DNA of 64,000 nucleotides. Source: Hybos culiciformis (taxonomy: Eukaryota > Arthropoda > Insecta > Diptera > Hybotidae). The translations under genes and the position numbers were made by a program. Below the pieces are notes generated by a model that searched no databases, was not told the origin of the DNA, and worked only from the letters and a program-made list of their open reading frames with translations. The stretch is taken from positions 30,181,557 through 30,245,556 of the forward strand of contig OZ023273.1 in NCBI GenBank assembly GCA_964007475.1, read 5' to 3'. Below are positions 1 to 11,800 of the stretch, in pieces (position 1 is the stretch's first letter; each line of letters opens with the position of its first letter).

Positions 1-2166
1 TTTTTTCTTAATTTTTATTATATGTATATAAATATGTGCAAGATATTATGCCTAAAGAATTTGGTCAAAAAAAATAAACTTAATATAAGGTATCTACAAA
101 AAAATAATGTGAAATAATTACGAATATAAAACACGAGGATTAAGTTATATATAACTCAACACCCTTAGTAGGAAAAATAATTTTGTTTTTGTTTTTTTTT
201 TTTGTTATATACGTGAATTAAAACAATATTTGTGTAAATAATATAATAAAAATGGCAAAATAAAACAAGCAAATATGAAAAAAAAAAAAAAAATTATACA
301 TTTTTTTCTTGCCTTCCCTAAACGAAGGTCATTTGCAAAATAAAGTATTTATTTTAATTAATGTCATTATACATAATAATTTAGGAAAAACAAAAAGTTT
401 TCCCTCAATTTCCTTCAAATTATAATAAAATATAATAATGTTTAAATATATTTATGTTCATGTATAAATGAAAGAAATATGTGATCTGGAAATATATTAT
501 GTTAGCCATAATTGTTTTTTTTTATTTTTATTGTTGTTGTTGTGACATATGACTTTATTTATATTTTCATAAGGTTTCTGGCGAAAAATAAAAATACTTT
601 ACAAGAGAAGAAAATATGAAAATATTTATTAAATAAAGACAATATTAATATATAGTTAGGAATTATATACGTATTTATATTTTAATTAATTAATGTGGTT
701 TTCGTTTGCTTAGAATATATAAATTCCTATAATAAATCCTACTTGTAGCCTAAGTATAGATATATATAGTACACAAGCATAATACTAATTCCAGATATTT
801 TTCAGGCTGAGGAACTTATAAATCAATGCCACAGTTTACATAATCTTACTCGTCCTATAATAGTCGCAAAAAATATTCTCATAAATTAATGGTAAAAAAG
901 AATTTTACATATTTTAAATTATTTTTTAATATGTAACTTTTTTTTTACAACATTAAACTGAAAATTTTATCGATAAAGTTTTATTTTCAGTATTTGCAAA
1001 TAAAACTTTTTCGAAAAATTTCATTTCAAACTAAAATTTAAATTCAATTTGGATTAAATTTATTTTAAGATTACTTCAACAAAAATAACCATTGAAAAAT
1101 GGATTTTAATCATCTTCTTGTAAAATTTCAAACAAAACTTTTTTGTGCCAAAATTACGATTAATTTCGACCACATACTTAATTTCTAGCAGATCTGTTAA
1201 GTTATTACATAAAGTTCAAATTTGAAAATCATAAAAATGTGATTGGTAATAATGCTCTTTTAAAGTTCTGGAAAATGCATAAGTAAAAGTCTTCTTAAAG
1301 CTTTCAATTTTCTCCCATTAAAAATTTAACTAAATTTATCCAAATTTTAAATGAATAAACTTTTTAAATCGTCTTATATTAGAGAAATCATTCATTTTTA
1401 TGAGTGCGGTAGTTGGTGATATTCTCTGTTGAATAAAAAAACGAAAATGGATCAAAAAAAACATAACAATTTACAACAAATATTTTTTATAAATTTTTTT
1501 CTTTTTAATTTTAACAAAATCTTTAAATTTCTTAAAGCTAAATTGCAAACAGTAAACTGTAAGAAAAAAAAATTTTTATTATTTTTTCTTTATCAAATTA
1601 TAAAGAAGTTTTTCTTACTATTATACATTTTCACATATAAGATTATTTTCATAAAAAAAAGAACAAAAATCTATGTGTGTTCATAAAAATCGTATAAAGT
1701 ATGTTACGGGCAAATATGCAAATTTTTCATTTAATAGTTTTTAGTTTTACAGGCTGTGAAGAATTGTGTTTATACAAATTCAGAAATAAGATTTTTTTTT
1801 TATTAATTGTAGATTAAGTAACTATTATTACTTAATCTCATTAAGAATACTAAATATGATAATTTATTTCTTTATAGCCACATTGAAAACAGACAATGTA
1901 CTCAGCTGCAAGTTAAATGATTTTCTAAAATCATGGGATTCACTTGAATATTCTGAATTCGGCTTAGTAAATTGAGGAAAACATTTCTAAATCTAGATCT
2001 AAGTAGTTAAGTTTACATTTAAATTTAAATATGCACATATTAATTAGCTATGTAACATCATTTAAATTAATTTTATTATTTGTTCAGAACTTAAAAATTT
2101 TATTTTTTGTTATTATTACACATTTATATTATTTGCACAAGCAAAAAAAAAAAATCATCCTTTTAC
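1..2166. other. AT-rich non-coding DNA downstream of SoxE
   Basis: No gene is supported here. The stretch is extremely A+T rich with many poly-A and poly-T runs. The open frames in it, for example 1429-1686, encode only Lys/Phe/Ile/Asn-rich low-complexity peptides. The part nearest 2166 should contain the 3' UTR of the minus-strand SoxE gene. Several TTTATT hexamers on the + strand, which read AATAAA on the gene strand, lie between about 1795 and 2110, but none can be chosen as the poly(A) signal. A short inverted repeat (ATTAAGTAA / TTACTTAAT) lies near 1812-1838. Confidence 0.6.
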
Positions 2167-2800
2167 TTAAGAATTCCCATAATTCTCCCATATGTAGTGA
2201 TTTGAATGATAAGATGATGAATTCTGATGATAGTATTCAGTTTCAATATTATTATTGGCACCCAAAAGGTCTATTGTATTGGCGCCAACTTCACCATTAT
2301 TTAATGATGATTCTTGTATCCCTTGTGGGTTTGTTAAAACAATTCCATCTGTTGATATTGATAGTGATGGTATTTTTGTTATTTTTTCATCAACAGGTTG
2401 CAATTCTAATAATTCAGATTTATTTGAAGTTCTCGTCACTGTTGAATTACTATTAATATTCCATGGAGGCGACGACGACGATGACGGTAATACTTTTGTA
2501 ATATGATTCTGTTGTTGCTGTTGCTGATGAAATAAATATTGGTCGATTTCCTTTGGATCAATGTCTGTGTCAATTGGCGCCAAAAAATTTTGCTGCACCA
2601 TTTGACCTGGTTGAATTAAATTTACCGTTGCAGAAAATGCTGCTGTAGAGTTGCCGGTGTTAACAGACGGTGACATCCCAGATACAGTTTGTGTATAACT
2701 TGTAATTTGATTATGATGATTATAATTTTGTTGATGATATTTAAATGTTTCCAAATTAAATTTTTGACAATTTAAGAAATTTCCATTTGCACAAAATTCA
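2167..2800 (-). CDS. Sox100B: SoxE coding exon 4 (C-terminal region, stop)
   Basis: The acceptor is TATTTTTAG with AG at 2802-2801. The first base completes a Ser codon, and the exon continues [20 protein letters not shown]. This 634-nt exon encodes an Asn/Gln/Ser-rich tail with a Q6 run and ends WENYGNS-TAA at 2167. By position it should hold the transactivation domain of SoxE proteins, but I see no confident sequence match to the vertebrate C-terminal domain. The reading is supported by in-phase splicing and the absence of stops over 211 codons in AT-rich DNA. Confidence 0.82.
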
Positions 2801-5800
2801 CTAAAAATAAAAACATTTTAATAAAACGTTTGCCTTTTTTGTTTTCATCATTTGATATAGATATAAAGTCTTGTTACAATTTTTGTCTTTCATTACAAAA
2901 ACTAATCAATTTTATATAATTAAGATAAGCATAATAGGGAAATTTTTATTAATCAGATTTATGAATTAGTTTATGGTTAATTGAATTAGATTTTTTCCTA
3001 TTCAACAATTAGTTGCTTTCCAAATAGAATTGTTTGTTTCCCAAAAAATAAAAGAATAATAAAATTAATTAAATTGGAATGGAAAATATTTTAAGCTTAT
3101 TTTACAAATTGGTAACAATGATTCTTCAAGGTTATTATTTCAAAAATAAAAAATGTACCAATACCCTATTTGATATCATTAATTTATAAATGATTGAAAA
3201 TTTATTTAAAATTTTACAGGGTATTGACTTCTACATAAAAAAAGAGGAAATTGTGGTTTATGAATTCATTGGTCCGCTTGACTTGTCCGTAAGTTGCTAT
3301 TATTTTAGTTTTTTAATTTGTCCTCATTCGAAACATTTTGTTATTTGCTAAGTTTTCTCCAGTATTTATAAAACGAAAAATTCAATGTCAAAAATAAAAT
3401 CAAACATTATTTTTAATTGCAGTAATGACTTGAAGTGAACAATTTTTTAAGTTCTATATTAATGTAACCATTTACACGTCAAAGTCCCTAAAGCTTATTA
3501 AGACTTTTACTATTATTTTCATTGAGAAAGTGTAGCAAAAAAATATTATAATTTTTTTTATTATATGCTAAATGTCATTTTCGTGACTAAAATTTGCCAA
3601 ATTTTCCAATTTTCCTATTCTTATTCATTACACATAGCTTTAATAGTATCCAATGAATAAAATCATTAAAACTGAAAATAAATGAAATTGTGCCTATAAA
3701 AAAAAATTGTTTGTTAGGTATAAGTAGGTACAACATAACAATATTTATTAAAATAAATAGAATTTTTTCCTTCTAAAGAAGAAAAAAAAAAAAAAAATTT
3801 CCAACAGAAACATTTTGTCCTAATTTCTTTTTAGACATTTCAAAATTCTACGTGAATCCATAAAATTAATTGAAAAAGTAATTAAATAAAATTGCTAACC
3901 TGTTGAGAAAATATTCACCGTTGTTACGTGAATGGTATTCATATTGTTCACGTATTTCTGGAGAATTTTTCACTGACATAGGACTGGAATGTAAATTTAT
4001 TGAAAATTGATTAGATGATGAGGAATTTTGTATCGTTGATGATGGCGTTGTTGACGTTGTTGGCAAACCACTTAATCCAACAGCACCTCCAGTCAAATAT
4101 GGTGTTGCTGGTGGTGTCAACGGATGTTGTCCATCATTTATTAAAGAATTTGATGATGATGTTGAAGATGGTGAATCGATGTGATGATAAATATAATCAA
4201 TTTTACGATATGAATCACTAATGATATTATTATTATCATTATGTTGTTTTGAATTTTGTACTGAATTTGTATAGCAACTACCTATATTCATAATTGTATT
4301 ATTACTGTTGTTGGCACTACCACTACTATTGCTGTTACTGGTATTGTTCATTGATATAAATTGTGATTGATTGAGTTGTCGACTGATAAATTTTTTATTA
4401 TTATTTGTTAAATTCTTTTTTTCAATTGAACGATTCCTTAACGAATTACTATAATTTTTCTTTGTTTGTCCTAGAGAGCATTTTGGTATATCATTATTAC
4501 CATCACCAATTGTAGAATATTGCTGTTGATTCGATATTGTTGTTGGTAAATTTGAAGAACAATTATTCATTAATTTAGATTTTTTTCTTCTGGGCTGATA
4601 TTTATAATCTGGATGTTCTTGTTTATGTGTTAAACGTAATTTTTCAGCAAATTCAATAAATGGCTTCTTATCTGTATCCTTTAGATCCCTTGAATATAAA
4701 ATTATATTATATATTGATAAAAAAAAATTATATTAAATTTAATTGAATTTGATGTTATAAGATTTACGACGAGAAGAAAAAATTAAAGCATTTTTTGCAA
4801 AAAAAAAAAAAAGATAACTAAAATTCCTCTCATATAATTTTGTTTGATGCACAATTTTATTAAATCAAATAATTTCGAATTCAACAAGTTTCTGCAATCA
4901 AGATAGTGGATCATGTTTTAGTTCGGGCTTAAAATAAGTATGACAGTCAGAATGTATTTTCCAAATATTTCCATCAATTTAATTAATATATGTATGTAAG
5001 ATAGAAAATATAACTAATATATATATATAATTGGAATATAGCTAGAATTTCAAAAAGGAATATAATACCTAGGTACAATAGAAAAAAAAACTTATAATAA
5101 TAAAAATTACAAATTACATTTGCATAATAAAGTAATTTTTAGTTATAATCTTTTTAAATAATATAAAACACATATAAATTTATGAAGAATAAAAATGGAA
5201 ATGACCCAAAAACATTTTATAAACACAAAATCGAGAAAATAATAAAATAGAAAACCCTTTTCGCACCAAATTTAAAAACACCACATAATCGTAATTTTCT
5301 TTTAATTTGAAAAAATAAAATATTAAAAATTATGCGAAAATAAATAAAATTCTAAATAATGTATATATGAAAAGAAGATAAAGAGAAATATTTAAATAAT
5401 AATGAAGAGAGTTAAGTCAAATGATGATTTATTTTACAATTGAATCAATTAAAAGTGATAACCCCTTCAAAGTTCGAATATATTCGTTAGACTGAATTTT
5501 AATTAGTTTTAGTGAAACATAGTAAAAAAAATTCTAAACATCGTCAATTTATCCTTAAATTTAGGAAAAATCTATAAATCATAAGAAATTTAGTCCATTT
5601 AACTTTGTCGTTCTTTTTAACAGAAATCCTTTCAAACTAACATGATAATGGGGAAAGTTTAATTATAGATAGTGACTTTTGCGCTATAAGTTCTTCATTT
5701 TGAATTTGATATTCTTGCGAAATAAGAAAAATAAAAATTTATCAATACCACAGAAATTAAATTTATAAAATTATAAATAAAGCATAAAAAAAAGCAATAA

Positions 5801-8800
5801 GAATTTCCGGTAAAACTTTGTACCCCGGTATGCATGTGTATGAAGATTTTTATTTAAAAATATGAATATTATTTCGTAATTACAAGAGTTATATATTTGT
5901 GAAGTAAAAGTTAAGTAAAAGCAGATGATATTAAAAGAATTAAATGAAAAATAAAAGCGTCATTTAGGTTTGCATACATGAATCAGATAAACTTTAATAA
6001 GGTACATAATTATGTCTGTTAATATTAGAGCTGTGGCAATAGAAAGCTTAGATATAGTATTATTATTGAATAACTCATAAAAATTTATTATGAAATTCTT
6101 AACTTCAATAAAATACATATTTTTAATACACCCTCTCATGATTTTTTACAAATTATAAACGAATATTTTGTACAAGCTAGAACGATATATTTCATATATA
6201 AGAAAGATACTAGAAAATTATCTTTTATGTCATTGCGTTTCTATTTCGTTAAAGGCTACGTTAAAAATGCTATAATGCGGAATTTTTTTTCCATATTAAA
6301 ATTTACATTTATAAATTATAAATGAATTAATTAAAATCAAAAGCAAATTTTCTTAACAATTACGCAGAAGAAATCTTATATAGACATATAAATTAAATTA
6401 AATTTTTATTGAAATTTCCTACGAAGTCTTTTTAAAGGGGAAACACATTGATTTAAACCTAAGAGTTCGTAAAATAATGATTTTTATTCTTGAAATTGTT
6501 TTTTTCCAAATTAAAAGAAAATTAGTTCTTTATCTTATTTTCCAATTTTTATTATCGAACTTTTTAAATTGATATATTTCCAAAGAAATTTAATTCTCGG
6601 TCGACCACTGAAATTAAACTTCCATATACTTGATAAATTTTGTTTGAAAAAGTTTAAGAAAAATTTAAAACCCAAACCCAAAAAAATATATTTAAATAAA
6701 GAAAGAAGTAATACAACCAACTTTTCCACTTTAAAAAATAAAACTTTTGAAAAATTTTAAATGGACGTAATTTTTGGTTGAATAATAAAGTTTTTTGCTC
6801 GATGATATATAATTATTTTATGCTTAGCTCTATTAAATAATTATATTTTCAACTTTTTGATTAATGATGTATACAAAATAAAATTGCATAAAAAACAATA
6901 AATTTTTCATGCAACATTAATATTGATTGCTTTTATTTTCATATAATTTTCTTTAGCAATAAACTTTCCTACATCACGTTAATATTTCCATCAATAATAT
7001 GAATTTTAGAAAGTATTGAATATTAATCACTGGTATTTTATTTTTTTTTTTCAATTTTTAATTAATTTTATTGAATGAATTTTATTTTAATTGAAAAACC
7101 ATTAGTGTATTATTTAATTAACTAAATAAAAACAAAATATTCATTAAATAACTTACTTCCATAATTTTCCAAGTGATTTACTTAATTCAGAATTTTGTAA
7201 ATGTGGATGTTGTTTAGACATTACTCTTCGTGCTGCTTGCGCCCAAACCATAAATGCATTCATTGGTCTTTTGATATGTTCCTTTTTTTTATCCGATGGT
7301 GTTCTTTAAATAAAATAATTAAAAGTTCTTAGAATATCAGAATGTTAAAAAATAAAAAAGGAAAATTTATTGAAGTGAGAATTTTTTTTTTATGTTTTAA
7401 TTATATTATGAATGTTGTTAGGAGTAAGGATGATAGAAAATAATAATATATAAAAAATTTGTATTCAAGTAAAACTAAATTAATTGAGTGCAATTTACTA
7501 TTATTACTTACAGACAAGTATTTTGTATAGTTAAATGGAATTGAAAGGAAGGAATTTATACATATCATGAAAATGTTTCAAAAACTTATTTTCCATATTT
7601 TTCATAATCCTGTAATACTATGTAAAGCAAAAATGATAAGCATTATTATTTCGGACTTAAAAAGTCAGTTAAAAATTGTGTGAACGAAATACACTTCTTT
7701 ATACTGCAGAAGTGAGTATCTCACAGTCTGTTAGTGTCGTAGAATTAATTTTAAAAGATCAGCAAAAATAATTAATTTTAAAAATAAAAAGAATAAAAAA
7801 AAAATGTTCATTCAATGAAATTGTGTTATATTCCTCTCTGAAATTGTCATTTGGGTGAGACCTAAATTTGAAATCTAATTTCATGTAAAGCAAACAAAAT
7901 TTAACGCTAAAGCAAAAGTAATTGCTATATACTTTCATTAGCGTTCCCTTCCAGTAACAAAAGTTAAATTTACTTTTGTTTTTATTGTAACACTCATATT
8001 AGCCATTATATTTCAGATCAAATTTTGTAGCGCTTACCGTATTAAAAAAAAAATAAATTTAAAAAAAAGTTATAGAAGTTATAAATTTGTGTTCGATAAA
8101 AACATGCTGCGATAATGTCAACTTTAATAAAAAATATTATGATATTCTGAAAGATGAGATTAATTGAAATTATTTTCTTAAACTATTTCTCAAAGAAAAA
8201 TAATATTTTTACAATGAAGTTACCATACAAAAAAAAAATTCTTATTTACAACATCCAAGCCAAGCCAAACATTGTTTTTTGTATAAAATAAAAATATTGA
8301 AATATTTTGCTTTTAAAGCTTGAAATATTTTTTCTCAAATTTAATGATTTCTTGCACTATCATCATTAAAAAAGTAAAAACTATATCTTCTAAAAGAAAA
8401 AAACGATATCGATATGAATTTCCAAGAATCCAAACGAAGATAACTTTTAAAATCTAGAATTCATATTATTTATAAGATAATTGCAAGGAAAAATTAAAAT
8501 TTTTGTTTTTATTCTACGATAACATTAAGATGCTATCAATTTATGGTTAAATAATAAATTTTAAATTGAAAGTATTTTTTTTTTCATATTTTTTCATTCG
8601 GAAATTATTTAAGTTACACTCTAGAAAGTTTTTGATGTAAAATTACCACGATTATCGATGGTAATAAATTGCCATCGATAATCGTGGTAAATTTACTCTG
8701 CATATGTAACACAAAATATTTACACATTTTGGTGTAACGTAAAATTACTCTAGAAAAGAATAATTTTACATCAAAGTTTACGCGAAATTAACGCAGAATT

Positions 8801-11800
8801 ACTTCCAATAGAGAAAATTTTAACATGAAGTCGTAATATTAAACAAAAAATTACGCCAAAAGGTTGTAATTTAAATTTACACCAAAAAGACGTAAAAAAT
8901 TTTTAAATTTTAATACCGTGGCTGAGTGATAGCGTTGGCGGATTACAATGCTAAGGACGCAGGTTCGAATCCCGAAGACGGCATAAGAAAAATTAAATAA
9001 AAAATTTTTTGGATTTTTTTTTTTTTCCTTTTTTTGAATTTTTTTATTATAATTTTTTTTTTGAATTTTTTTGAATTTTTATTTTTTTTTTAATTTTTTT
9101 TTTTTTGAATTTTTTATATTATTTATTATTTTCTTTTCTAATTTCTTCTTCTAATTTCTTCTTATTGAATTTTTCTTATGCCGTCTTCGGGATTCGAACC
9201 TGCGTCCTTAGCATTGCAATCAGCCAACACTACCACTCAGCCACGGTATTCAAATTTAAAAACCATATAAAATAGAAAATATAAATTTGGTATACACATT
9301 TTCTGTGTGGTGTGTTGGCGATTTCTAACATGATTACAACTTACAACTGTGATGTACTTTTTTAAATCCCAGGGTTTAAATTTACACCTGGAGTGTACAC
9401 ATTAAACTACAGAGTTTAAGTTTACACTGGAGGGTCTATACATTAAACCATAAAATGTAAGTTTACAGCATAGAGTACAACAGTATTAAACCACAGAGTT
9501 TAAGTTTACACCAGAGAGTTTTCATTATTGAACCACAGGTGTAAATTTAGACCAAGAGTGTACAATGTTAAGCAACAAAGCGTATGCTTACAAAACGGCG
9601 TGTATATTTTTAAACCATATAATGTAAATTTATATCAGAGCACATATTATTAAGCCACAGGATGTAAGTTAACAACAGGGAGTTCAGATAATTAAACCAA
9701 GTAGTGTAAGCTTACACCAAGGAGCTTAAATTTTTAAGTCAAAAATTTTAAGTTTAAACCAAGTAGTGCATATTTTTAAGCCAACAAGGGTAAATTTATA
9801 AAAAAAGAGTAAATTTTTAAACAACGACGAATAAATTTACCCTTATTTTTAATGTAAAAAATACACAACTTGTACAATTTTACTATTTTTTGTGAGTTTT
9901 ATTTTTTTTACGCCTTTATCAGTTGAATCTTAAATAACGAGGGTAATATTACATCAAAAATTACCATTATAATCGACGTAAAATTACGACCAAAACTATC
10001 GATTTTCTAGAGTGTAGCTTGATATTATGGATAATAATTTAATCAGCACCTAATAAATGGTACCAAACACGTGAAAGCTCAAAACCTATAATGTATGCAC
10101 ACACAACAATAAGTATAATATTGTTTAAATAATATTTTTTCTATGAAAACATACATAATATAAAAATTTATTTAACTTTTTTGTAAAACCAAAATTTAAA
10201 AATAAAAATATTTAATTTAAATATTTTAATGTACATATTATATAATATGGAAAAGTTTTATTTGTATTTTTATGACAACAAATCAACCCTTAAAAACATA
10301 AAAACAAAAAATTGTTAATGAAATAATGTTGTAAAAAATATTTTTATAAGAATTTTTGATACTAATTCAACAATATATTAAAATTTTTGAATATACGAGT
10401 AATATCTTCAAGTATCTAGTTATCAAAACAAGCACGATTTAAGAGAGAGAAAAAATGGCGCAGTGAAATAAGGCCGCGGGAAATAAGGCCGCGATAGGTT
10501 TTTTGTTGCGGTCTTATTTCATTTTGAAAAATGAAATAAGCCCGCGAAAAAATCCTCGCGAAAAATGAAATAAGACCGCATAAAATTCCTCGCGGCCTTA
10601 TTTCGTTTATAAAAATGAAATTAGCCCTCCGAATAATTGTTTTTTTTTGTCGCGGCCTTATTTCATTTTTCAAAACGAAATAAGGCCGCGAGGAATTTTT
10701 TGCGGTCTTATTTCATTTTTCAAAATGAAATAAGACCGCGAGGATTTTTTCGCGGCCTTATTTCATTTTTCAAAACGAAATAAGGCCGCGAAAAAATCTT
10801 CGCAGCCTTATTTCATTTTTCAAAATGAAATAAGACCGCAAAAAAAAAAACGTCGCGGCCTTATTTCCTGCGGCCTTATTTCCATCCCCCAGAAAAAATA
10901 ACACTTCAAACCACCTAGAAAATACAAAAAAGCAGAAAATTGCAGAAAAAAGAACACAAAGGTTAGTTATTCTCTGTATGAAAAAAGATAGTTTCTGACT
11001 AGTTCTTGGATTATGTGTATGTTAGCATTACGTATGATTATCGCAAAAAAAAATGTTTATTAAAAAAAAGATTGAAATTGGTATTATATGTAGTAACCTA
11101 GTAACCCAACTATATTGTAATTCGATTTAAAAAAATACCACACATTTTATTTTTAGATTCCTTTATTCAAATTTTTGACATTAAAAAACAAATCTTTTAT
11201 CCTTATCAAAATATAACACAGAATAATACACAACTAGTATACAAAGCAAAAACAAATTAATTAAATGTCAAAGGAAAAAATTAAATCCTTAGGAGCCTTT
11301 TTACACTACTCTGCTATTAAATTGTTTAAAAGGAATTAAAATTTACATTAATTAAGTTGAATTTTTTTTTTTTTTTTACATTGATTGAATCGAAAATAGT
11401 GAGAGGCTTCTCTTGTTTATCTTTTAGTTATGTATGTATGTATACAATTGTCATGATAACCTCATCAATAAAAATTACATGAACCTTAAAAGTTTTCAGT
11501 ATCCTCGGAGAATAACTATTTTCAGAGTAAGGTGCACAAATCATCGTTGTTAAACTAACTATCAAAGTTCAAGACAATTTTAAGAAAATAACTACAAAAG
11601 GACGCAGTTTTTGCGTTTTCATTTTCATACTTTTTAGTTCTATTTGGTTATATTCTTTATTAGAGCAAATTAATACCTAAACCTGTAATAATTTATTTTT
11701 ATTTTTACATTTCAAATGTAGGTACATAATTAAAAATACATAACTGTAAATGATAAATGAAATCTGGTGCCCGTTTTCAGCGTTTCAATTTAAGGTACTT

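Larger units (their letters stand above)
8617..10014. mobile_element. Foldback (MITE-like) element with two tRNA-like modules
   Basis: Both ends read CACTCTAGAAA inward (left from 8617, right reverse complement from 10014) and both are flanked by TA (8615-8616 and 10015-10016). That fits a Tc1/mariner-type TA target site, although AAG/CTT just outside also pairs, so the exact terminus is uncertain. The inside is organised as inverted arms carrying opposed 72-nt tRNA-like sequences (8913-8984 plus, 9178-9249 minus) around a T-rich centre. The right arm is longer because it includes an array of about 42-bp units. A perfect 19-bp hairpin lies near the left end. There is no transposase, so the element is non-autonomous. 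Confidence 0.7.

Noticed and set aside
2031..2506. Plus-strand open frames at 2031-2456 and 2255-2506
   Set aside because: They are antisense shadows of SoxE exon 4.
6535..6760. Overlapping open frames on both strands in SoxE intron 2
   Set aside because: Low-complexity Lys/Phe/Asn peptides with no splice support; they lie inside a well-defined intron.
8913..8984. A functional nuclear tRNA gene
   Set aside because: The anticodon loop would be about ten nucleotides, the T stem has two mismatches, and an inverted near-copy lies in the same mobile element.
8611..10020. AAGYTACACTCTAG as a longer terminal repeat with another duplication outside
   Set aside because: No matching direct repeat follows outside AAG/CTT, while TA duplication at the inner border is simple; kept only as an uncertainty.
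10416..10673. 85-codon minus-strand open frame with repeated NEIRPR-type peptide
   Set aside because: It is a translation of the alternating inverted-repeat array; the peptide periodicity comes from the DNA repeat, and no start context or family match exists.
10464..10882. CRISPR array
   Set aside because: The units alternate in orientation, there are no unique spacers of constant length, and the host is a eukaryote.
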